Positions 33,986-39,814 of a stretch of DNA of 39,814 bases are shown here, one piece after another (positions within the stretch are counted from its first letter, which is position 1; each line of letters starts with the position of its first letter). Below the pieces are notes generated by a model. That model saw only the letters and a program-made list of their open reading frames with translations. It ran no database searches and was not told the DNA's origin. Made by a program: the position numbers and the translations under genes. The stretch lies in NCBI GenBank assembly GCA_030066985.1, contig JASJAN010000050.1:1-39814 (forward strand), given 5' to 3'. This stretch comes from Desulfobacterales bacterium (GTDB lineage: Bacteria; Desulfobacterota; Desulfobacteria; Desulfobacterales; JAHEIW01).

Positions 33986-35709
33986 CCTCGGGCCTCGATT
34001 CGACGAGAAGTCGCAAATTGTTTTCCGCCGCCTTCGGGCGGTATGTTTAAATAATTTAAGGTTTCGCGGGCAATCCTGCGAAATACCGGCGCTGCAACCA
34101 TGCCGCCGTAATATTTCCCCTGGGGTTCATCGATGATGACCAGGATCGCCAGCCGCGGTTTTTCAGCCGGCGTAAACCCGATAAAAGAGGCGATATAGTT
34201 GCTCTTTGAATAGGTCCCGTCTTTGTCCAGCTTGCGTGCCGTGCCGGTTTTGCCGCAGACCGTATAACCATCGAGGGCCGCATTGACGCCGGTCCCACCC
34301 TCGGTGGTGACCGTTTTCATGATGGCTCTGACGGTACGTGCGGTGCGATCAGAGACCACCCGCCTGACGATCTGCGGCTGAAACTGCTTAAGGGGCTCAC
34401 TGTTTTGATCCGTGATGGCCTGGACAAAATAGGGCTTCATTAAAACACCGTCGTTGGCAATGGCAGACGCCGCTGTGATAAGTTGCAGGGCCGATACCGC
34501 CACACCATAGCCAAAAGATATGGCGCCGGTGTCCACGGTGGTCCAGTTTTTATACGGCATCAGGCTGCCGGCGGTTTCGCCGGGAGAATCGATTCCGGTT
34601 TTAGCGCCGAAGCCAAAATTGCGATACATTTTGTGAAGCCGTTTGCGGCCAAGCTTCTCACTGATTTTGACTGCGCCGATATTGCTTGAATATTTTATGA
34701 TCTGTTGCAATGATAGCCAGCCATGCTTTTTGATGTCGTGGACCACATTGCGTCCGATCTTGTAGGCACCGTTTTCACAGAAAAAAATATCATGGGCCTT
34801 GATATGGCCGGATTCAATGGCGGCTGCCGCGCTAAAGATTTTCATGGTTGAACCCGGCTCAAACGGATCTGTGATAGCGCGGTTGCGCCACAGTTCCTTG
34901 TTAAAATCCGTATAAGCATTCGGGTTAAAAAACGGCATATGCGCCATCGCCAATATGGCACCGGTCTGGGGCTCCATGACAATGGCGATGCCGGAACGGG
35001 CCTCGTATTCTTTAACCGTTTCCTCCAGAGCACTCTCGGTTATGTACTGAATGGCGCGATCGATGGTTAAAATGATATTGTGACCGGAGTTGAGACTGGC
35101 TGCGGTTTGTCGCTCATCGAACACATTGCCCAGAGCGTCCTTATAAACCATCTGGTTGCTATTCGTACCCCTCAGGTAGCGGTCATAGGAAAACTCAATT
35201 CCCTCGAGCCCATAGCCGTCCAATCCGGTAAACCCCAATGCCTGGGATGCCAGCGTCTTGTTGGGGTAGAAGCGGTTGCGCTCGGGCACAAATTCGATGC
35301 CCTGTAATTGCAAACCCTCAACGGCGGCTTTTTCCTTCGGGTTGGCCTGGCGTTTGATCCAGACAAACGGGCTTTTGGTCTTTAATTTTTTTAAAATTTT
35401 GCGCCGATCGATTTTTAAAATTTTGGCCAGCGCTTTGGCGGTCTTTCGGGGTTCCTTTATACGCTTTGGCCGCGCCGCAATTGAGGTGACATCGATGGTG
35501 ACCGCCATCTCTCTTAAATTACGGTCGTAGACGGTACCGCGCTTGCCGACGGATTTGAGTGATTTTTCGTATTGATTCGAGGCTTTTTCAGCCAACCACG
35601 GACTGCGGTATACTTGCAAATGCACGGCTTTGGCGCCAATCACCGCAAACAGCGCAATGAAGGCCAACCCGACTAAAATAACCCGCAATCGCATGTATTT
35701 ATTCGTCAT
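33982..35709 (-). CDS. ftsI: Division-specific transpeptidase FtsI (PBP3)
   Basis: A 575-residue class B penicillin-binding protein: basic N-terminus, one membrane helix (about residues 8-29), the non-catalytic dimerisation domain with KRGTVYDRN, and a transpeptidase domain with SxxK at Ser287-Lys290 (GSTMK), SSN, and KTGTA. It cross-links septal peptidoglycan with FtsW. No PASTA domain is present. It overlaps murE and follows ftsL after a repeat-filled gap. Confidence 0.97.
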   Translation of the reverse strand: MTNKYMRLRVILVGLAFIALFAVIGAKAVHLQVYRSPWLAEKASNQYEKSLKSVGKRGTVYDRNLREMAVTIDVTSIAARPKRIKEPRKTAKALAKILKIDRRKILKKLKTKSPFVWIKRQANPKEKAAVEGLQLQGIEFVPERNRFYPNKTLASQALGFTGLDGYGLEGIEFSYDRYLRGTNSNQMVYKDALGNVFDERQTAASLNSGHNIILTIDRAIQYITESALEETVKEYEARSGIAIVMEPQTGAILAMAHMPFFNPNAYTDFNKELWRNRAITDPFEPGSTMKIFSAAAAIESGHIKAHDIFFCENGAYKIGRNVVHDIKKHGWLSLQQIIKYSSNIGAVKISEKLGRKRLHKMYRNFGFGAKTGIDSPGETAGSLMPYKNWTTVDTGAISFGYGVAVSALQLITAASAIANDGVLMKPYFVQAITDQNSEPLKQFQPQIVRRVVSDRTARTVRAIMKTVTTEGGTGVNAALDGYTVCGKTGTARKLDKDGTYSKSNYIASFIGFTPAEKPRLAILVIIDEPQGKYYGGMVAAPVFRRIARETLNYLNIPPEGGGKQFATSRRIEARG

Positions 35710-35734
35710 GATGGCACTGTTTTAAGCCGCGTTT

Positions 35735-35818
35735 TTTCACCACGAAGACACAAAGTTCACAAAGGATTTTGGTTTTGGCTTTTTGCCTTTGCGCCTTAGC
35801 GTCTTTGCGTGAGACTTT
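35735..35818. repeat. CACGAAGACACAAAG-type inverted repeat between ftsL and ftsI
   Basis: TTCACCACGAAGACACAAAGTTCACAAAGG-type units on the left, CTTTGCGCC, TTAGCG, TCTTTGCGTGA units on the right, forming imperfect complementary arms. Elements of this kind recur in many delta-type genomes; that statement is from general knowledge. Confidence 0.7.
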
Positions 35819-35834
35819 TTCCATTTAGTTCCCC

Positions 35835-36128
35835 TCAGGGGATGATGACCAGCTGTTTGTTGCTCGGCGCTGACAACCCGAGTTGCTGTTTGGCGATTTT
35901 GGCAATTCGCTTGGGCGATTTGAGGCGCGCCAGTTCGATTTTCAAGTTGTCCTGGTGGGTGACCAGCTGCTTCTGTTTGACCTTCAGCTCGGAGATCTCA
36001 TACCGGGTCTGAATGCTCTGCACACGACACCAGGTGTAAAACAGGAGTTCGGCAATAAACAGGCCCATTATCACCAGGCTAACCACCAGTAGTTTTGGAT
36101 TGCGCGTCTTTTTTTTTCTGCGTTTCAT
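35835..36128 (-). CDS. ftsL: Cell division protein FtsL-like
   Basis: A 97-residue bitopic protein: basic N-terminus MKRRKKKTRNPK, one membrane helix (about residues 14-33), then a periplasmic coiled coil (YEISELKVKQKQLVTHQDNLKIELARLKSPKRIAKIAKQQLGL). Sequence similarity in this family is low, so the call rests on size, topology and position between rsmH and ftsI. It would bridge FtsQ/FtsB and the FtsW-FtsI synthase. ATG at 36128 is preferred; an upstream in-frame start would put 48 unrelated residues before the basic region. Confidence 0.85.
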   Translation of the reverse strand: MKRRKKKTRNPKLLVVSLVIMGLFIAELLFYTWCRVQSIQTRYEISELKVKQKQLVTHQDNLKIELARLKSPKRIAKIAKQQLGLSAPSNKQLVIIP

Positions 36129-36258
36129 GCTGTTTACCGCACGAGTGAAACGATCAAACGATTGATGCCAAAACGACAAGAGCGATCCATAAAATAATCT
36201 GCAACAGGTAAATGATCTTATCAATTTGCGCCATGTGTATTTTTTTCCTATCGTTGGG

Positions 36259-36350
36259 ACACAGATTTGCACAGATTTTCTCAGATTTTTTATTTAATCC
36301 GTCTTCATCTGCGTTTATCTGTGTCTTAACTTAATCTGTATCATCTGCAG
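36259..36350. repeat. CACAGATTT-type inverted repeat between rsmH and ftsL
   Basis: ACACAGATTTGCACAGATTTTCTCAGATTTT units on the left and ATCTGCGTTTATCTGTGTC, AATCTGTATCATCTGC units on the right, in opposite orientation. This gap (36129-36425) also holds a perfect palindrome at its rsmH end and no gene. Confidence 0.6.
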
Positions 36351-36410
36351 ACTGCTATCTGATCTAAACTTCAAAAACCATTTAACCAATCAACGAATAA
36401 CAATTTAACG

Positions 36411-36432
36411 AATTTAGTCTGCAGACTAAATT
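36411..36432. repeat. Perfect 22-bp palindrome across the rsmH stop codon
   Basis: The half-site AATTTAGTCTG is followed exactly by its reverse complement CAGACTAAATT with no spacer. The rsmH TAG stop lies within it. It has no U-tract on the coding strand, so it is not a standard terminator. Confidence 0.7.
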
Positions 36433-37364
36433 TTTTCTGCTGCCCTGAGTCGCGTGCTGCGAGCCATGGGATTCCGGGCCACTTCCGCATCACTCGGACG
36501 CACCACTTTTTTGGTCAACGAGTGCATGGCCGGCTTTTGCCCGCAGGCGCATTCAGGCACCTTCGGCGGGCAGATGCAGCCTTTTTCCATCGCCTTGATC
36601 CGCTGCTTGACAATGCGATCTTCAAGCGAATGAAACGACAACACACACAAGCGGCCGCCGGGATTTAACCAGTCAGCCACCCCGTCCATGAAACGGCTGA
36701 GCATATCAAGTTCCCTGTTGACCGCGATTCGCAATGCCATAAAAACCCGCGTTGCCGGATGGATGCGCTGCCCGGCGGCTTTGCCACGGGGGATCGCAGC
36801 GCTGATAATCTTGGATAGCTGCCAGCTGGTCTGGATTTTTTCCTGCCGGCGCTGCTGCACAATGCTGCGGGCAATCTGTTTGGACCAGCGTTCCTCGCCC
36901 AGGTCTTTAAATAATTTGCGAAGCGCATCTTCTTTCAAATCGTTTACCAGATCAGCGGCACAGGTTGCGCTGCGCTTGTCCATCCGCATATCCAGCGGTT
37001 CATCTTTTTGGAAACTGAACCCTCTGCCGCTGCTTTCGAGCTGGTGCAGCGACAGTCCGAGGTCGAGCAAAATGCCGTCGACGGCATCTATTTGTATCTG
37101 GGCTAAATATTGAGGCAGATTCGTGAAATTGCCATGGAAGAGGTGGATATTCGATGAATAGGATTGTAGGGCTTCTCGAGCATTTGTGATGGCGTCAATA
37201 TCTTGATCGATTCCGATCAGCAATCCATCCGGAACAATACGCTGGCATATGGCTTTGGCATGACCCGATCCACCCAGTGTACAGTCAGTGTAGGTTTTGC
37301 CCGGCCGGCAGTTCAGATAATGGATGGCTTCGTTGAGCATTGCAGGAATATGTCGATACGCCAT
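36426..37364 (-). CDS. rsmH: 16S rRNA m4C1402 methyltransferase RsmH
   Basis: A 312-residue SAM-dependent methyltransferase. Motifs: HIPAMLNEAI, TDCTLGGSGHAKAI (SAM-binding), GILLDLGLSLHQLES, GRGFSFQKDEPLDMRMD, and SFHSLEDRIVKQ near the C-terminus, plus a Cys-rich CICPPKVPECACG stretch. It N4-methylates C1402 in the 30S decoding centre. It is the second gene of the dcw cluster, four bases after mraZ. Confidence 0.97.
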   Translation of the reverse strand: MAYRHIPAMLNEAIHYLNCRPGKTYTDCTLGGSGHAKAICQRIVPDGLLIGIDQDIDAITNAREALQSYSSNIHLFHGNFTNLPQYLAQIQIDAVDGILLDLGLSLHQLESSGRGFSFQKDEPLDMRMDKRSATCAADLVNDLKEDALRKLFKDLGEERWSKQIARSIVQQRRQEKIQTSWQLSKIISAAIPRGKAAGQRIHPATRVFMALRIAVNRELDMLSRFMDGVADWLNPGGRLCVLSFHSLEDRIVKQRIKAMEKGCICPPKVPECACGQKPAMHSLTKKVVRPSDAEVARNPMARSTRLRAAEKI

Positions 37365-37368
37365 AGAT

Positions 37369-37815
37369 TTAAAGTCCTAATTTGGCAATTTCGTTTCTGA
37401 CCTCCTCCTTTTTGAAATCTTTTTCCAATGCAATGTTTTCCTGTTCCCACTTCTGGCGGGCCCAGATCTCAAAATGCTCGAGGACGCCCACCAGCACGAG
37501 TTCCTTGTTGAAACCGGCATACTGTCTTAGGCTTTGCGGGATCAGAATGCGGTCCTGCTTGTCACAGCTGCATTCAAAAGCCCCCCCGATGAACACCCGT
37601 CTGAACCGACGCATGTTCTCACTGGTTTCCGCCAATGATAAAATCTTTTTTTCCAGGTTTTGCCATTCTTTGAAAGGATATGCCACCAGGCAGCTGTCCA
37701 TACGAGAAATCATCACGCCGTCACCGGTTTTGGACTTGATAAACCGCCGAAATCGGGCCGGAATGATCAAGCGACCTTTATTGTCGATGGTATGAAATGA
37801 GCTGCCACGGAACAT
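37369..37815 (-). CDS. mraZ: Transcriptional regulator MraZ
   Basis: A 148-residue protein with two SpoVT/AbrB-like repeats: MFRGSSFHTIDNKGRLIIPARFR and FECSCDKQDRILIPQSLRQYA. MraZ forms rings that bind direct TGGG-type repeats upstream of its own gene and controls the dcw operon. Three such repeats (as TGGA) lie directly before its start here. ATG at 37815; the repeats overlap its ribosome-binding region (AGGATGG). First gene of the cluster. Confidence 0.97.
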   Translation of the reverse strand: MFRGSSFHTIDNKGRLIIPARFRRFIKSKTGDGVMISRMDSCLVAYPFKEWQNLEKKILSLAETSENMRRFRRVFIGGAFECSCDKQDRILIPQSLRQYAGFNKELVLVGVLEHFEIWARQKWEQENIALEKDFKKEEVRNEIAKLGL

Positions 37816-37820
37816 AATTA

Positions 37821-37844
37821 TCCATCCTATTCCACTTTAATCCA
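37821..37844 (-). promoter_or_regulatory. Candidate MraZ operator: three TGGA boxes at 10-bp spacing
   Basis: On the minus strand, TGGA occurs at 37844-37841, 37834-37831 and 37824-37821, exactly ten bases apart, immediately after the promoter and before the mraZ start. The known MraZ site is direct repeats of TGGGN with five-base spacers, i.e. the same 10-bp period. Here G4 of each box is A. The spacing, number and location match; binding is inferred. Confidence 0.7.
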
Positions 37845-37855
37845 CTGTAACATCA

Positions 37856-37884
37856 ATTTAAGTATATATTTGGTATTGTGTCAA
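37856..37884 (-). promoter_or_regulatory. Promoter of the mraZ/dcw operon
   Basis: On the minus strand TTGACA (37884-37879, perfect -35) is followed after 17 bases by TTAAAT (37861-37856, 4 of 6 match to the -10 consensus). The predicted transcription start would be around 37849, directly before the TGGA boxes, so a bound MraZ would block initiation. Confidence 0.6.
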
Positions 37885-38735
37885 GCAAAAAATTTAATAA
37901 TTTTTTTAATTTCTATAATAATTATTTGAACTTAAAAAGTCTACTAAAATTTTTTTCGGAGGTGGAGTATTGTGGAGGTAATTCAGAATTCTGACGCTTA
38001 AAGTGGAAAAATTGCCGAAATTCTCAATAATCAGCCCAATTTTTTTGCGGCTTCTGATTAACACTTTGTTATTACACTTAATTATTTGTTTTTTGGATCT
38101 GTGCGACCCAGCAGAGGCCATTGGCCAGCGCGTCAATAAAATGTCACCCGTTGGCATTTAGGCAGCTATCGGCGCCAGCTTTTAGATTCAAAGATTTTGA
38201 AAATGGGGGGCAATAGATTTTTTTGAGGCAGCAATTTTTATAACATGCTATAATTAATATAAAATATGTCGATGCCAGGTTGGATAGCTTTTCATACCTA
38301 CTTTTGATGACCAGACCGAAAATAAATCCAATCATTTCAAATTCCTGGGCACAGAACTTGCAAAATTCCCCTCTTGAATTGTGGGTTTTACGGTGGCTCG
38401 TATCGTAATGCCCATAATTTCAATGCTCTGCAGGCTCAATGAACACCTTTCCAGAGCAATCCAAAACACAATTAAAAATCAAAACGCCTTGCCAATTGAT
38501 CAGGACTATTTGCCGCAAGCGGTTCGCAGCGCTATGCGGCCTGATGTAATTGAGAAGGCGGAGCTGCGTAAATACAGCAATTACAGAAATGCAAACCCTT
38601 GAGACTTGATCCAATGTACCGTTCGTTAGCGCATAAAGAAAAAGCGATTTTTTTCAAACGCGTCAGATCATAGCCAGCCTTGTCTCATATTTTCCGAAAA
38701 TAAATCATTAGTTCACTCAATTAAGTATTAAGTAA
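37885..38735. other. 851-bp AT-rich gap between mraZ and flippase gene
   Basis: Three short open frames (37906-38157 and 38144-38335 on the minus strand, 38381-38602 on the plus strand) are present but none has a recognisable product, a good ribosome-binding site or codon use like the neighbours. No RNA gene or clear terminator was identified. The base composition changes here from the GC-rich dcw cluster to the AT-rich flippase gene. Confidence 0.5.
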
Positions 38736-39814
38736 ATGAAAAGTCTTAGCCCAAAAGTAATTCAATCTGGTTTTTGGAGCCTCGGCGGCAACTGGTTAAC
38801 AAGGGGGTTGGGAATAATCAAAATGGTTGTCCTGGCGCGCCTCCTATCACCTATCGATTTTGGGATTCTTGGCTTAGCCACTTTGTCCATCAATTTTTTT
38901 ACTGTCTTTTCTGAAACAGGGATTGAGTCAGCACTGATTCAAAAAGACAAAATAAGTAGAAACCAATTGGATACAGCATGGACCATTGGTCTTGTCAGGG
39001 GGTTAATTCTATGTTTCCTGCTTATTTTGAGTGCAGGTTGGCTGGCTGCCTACTTTGAGAATTCAACGTTGGAATCCGTGCTAAAGATAATGGCGGTAGT
39101 TTTTGTCTTAGGAGGTTTTGTCAACATAGGTCTGGTCTATTTTCAAAGAGAGTTGGAATTCCAAAAAAAAGTAAAATTGGATTTTATATCCGATTTTGTT
39201 GGTGCTGTGACAGCAATTATATTGGCTTTTTGGCTTAAAAATGTTTGGGCGTTGGTGTTGGGCAGTATTGCCTGGGGTATTACGAAGACTTTGAGCTCTT
39301 ATTGCATGCACCCTTACAGACCCAGGCTGTATTTGGATTTGTCCATAGCCAAGAATCTACTTAATTTTGGCAAACATATATTCTGGATTGCCATAGTGAC
39401 TTTCATTGTCACTTGCGGTGACGATGCAATTGTCGGCAAGCTGTTGGGATTATCTACCTTAGGCTACTATATGATGGCCTATAATATAGCCAATATCCCT
39501 GTTTCAAGTCTGGCAGGTATAATTGGCAATATTTTATTTCCGGCTTTTTCTAAATTGCAGCACGAACCTGTAAGATTAAGTGAAGCTTTAAAAAAAGTCA
39601 TAGAGCTTGTACTAATTATTCTGTTGCCAGTGACAGTATTGGTAATGCTTCTCGCCAAGGATTTTACATCGGTTTTCTTTGGTGATAAGTGGTTGCCAAT
39701 GGTGCCAGCACTTCAGATTTTATCCCTTCTGGGTTTATTCAGGGGATTAGTCAATGTATTCTCGCCTATCCAACTCGCTCTTAATCGACCTGATATCCAA
39801 AGCAGAAATAAAAC
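38736..39814 (+). CDS. Polysaccharide/lipopolysaccharide flippase (MOP superfamily), 3' truncated by window
   Basis: The frame is open for 359 codons to the end of the window. The N-terminus MKSLSPKVIQSGFWSLGGNWLTRGLGIIKMVVLARLLSPIDFGILGL follows the start of Wzx/WzxC-type O-antigen and exopolysaccharide flippases, with ARLLSP.DFG.LGLA as the recognised motif; later segments such as GDDAIVGKLLGLSTLGYYMMAYNIANIPVSSLAG also fit. These proteins have 12-14 helices and flip lipid-linked sugars across the inner membrane. ATG at 38736 is preceded by an in-frame TAA, so no earlier start exists; the ribosome-binding site is weak. Codon use is more AT-rich than in the dcw genes, as is common for surface-polysaccharide loci. 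Confidence 0.88.
   Translation, partial: MKSLSPKVIQSGFWSLGGNWLTRGLGIIKMVVLARLLSPIDFGILGLATLSINFFTVFSETGIESALIQKDKISRNQLDTAWTIGLVRGLILCFLLILSAGWLAAYFENSTLESVLKIMAVVFVLGGFVNIGLVYFQRELEFQKKVKLDFISDFVGAVTAIILAFWLKNVWALVLGSIAWGITKTLSSYCMHPYRPRLYLDLSIAKNLLNFGKHIFWIAIVTFIVTCGDDAIVGKLLGLSTLGYYMMAYNIANIPVSSLAGIIGNILFPAFSKLQHEPVRLSEALKKVIELVLIILLPVTVLVMLLAKDFTSVFFGDKWLPMVPALQILSLLGLFRGLVNVFSPIQLALNRPDIQSRNK

Noticed and set aside
38381-38602. 73-codon open frame on the plus strand in the AT-rich gap
   Set aside because: GTG start without a ribosome-binding site and no family resemblance; kept only as part of the described gap.
39078-39090. GGCGGTAG, resembling the ops element of polysaccharide operons
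   Set aside because: It lies inside the flippase coding frame and lacks the GTG end of the element and a JUMPstart context.

Overview
The window reads as a chromosome segment of an anaerobic, Gram-negative, delta-type bacterium, most likely Desulfobacterota (Desulfobacterales-like). The reasons are an Rnf-type membrane complex with an adjacent multihaem cytochrome, a meso-DAP type murein/division (dcw) cluster, a YeiH-type putative sulfate exporter, several radical SAM proteins, and many degenerate short-tandem-repeat hairpins between genes. Assignment to a genus is not possible from the sequence alone. No rRNA, tRNA, CRISPR array or insertion sequence was recognised.

Layout. (1) 1-3.4 kb: the 3' end of an RluA-family pseudouridine synthase gene, a CaCA-type cation exchanger on the minus strand, and a YeiH-family transporter with a clear terminator. 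(2) 3.6-9.4 kb: an unusual accessory-looking locus with three members of one unrecognised paralogous family, a FemAB/GNAT-like acyltransferase, a single-chain SDR-radical SAM/SPASM fusion and a universal stress protein. A 187-bp nested palindrome that folds into a four-way junction lies between the first two paralogs. (3) 9.6-18.2 kb, minus strand: an Rnf locus in the order rnfB (fused to a GltD/NfnB-like FAD-NAD(P)H module), two cyclic-nucleotide-binding-domain proteins (one fused to a thioredoxin-like ferredoxin domain), a five-CxxCH membrane-anchored cytochrome, then rnfC-D-G-E-A. RnfC keeps both [4Fe-4S] motifs but has lost the usual FMN/NADH motifs. (4) 18.5-20.3 kb: a large radical SAM protein. 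(5) 20.6-37.9 kb, minus strand: the dcw cluster read as mraZ-rsmH-ftsL-ftsI-murE-murF-mraY-murD-ftsW-murG-murC-ftsQ-ftsA-ftsZ, without murB or ddl, preceded by a consensus-like promoter and three TGGA boxes at 10-bp spacing that look like the MraZ operator. (6) 37.9-39.8 kb: an AT-rich gap followed by the start of a polysaccharide flippase gene that runs off the window.

The dcw genes together make and flip lipid II and build the divisome. The Rnf genes would couple ferredoxin oxidation to ion transport. Here the normal NADH-reacting site of RnfC appears lost, a cytochrome is encoded next to it, and RnfB carries an added pyridine-nucleotide flavoprotein domain, so the electron acceptor or donor may differ from textbook Rnf. 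This variant Rnf locus and the paralog/GNAT/SDR-radical SAM neighbourhood are the strongest candidates for undescribed biology. Almost every loose gene junction is filled by an inverted repeat built from degenerate 6-8 bp units, with a different unit family at nearly every site.
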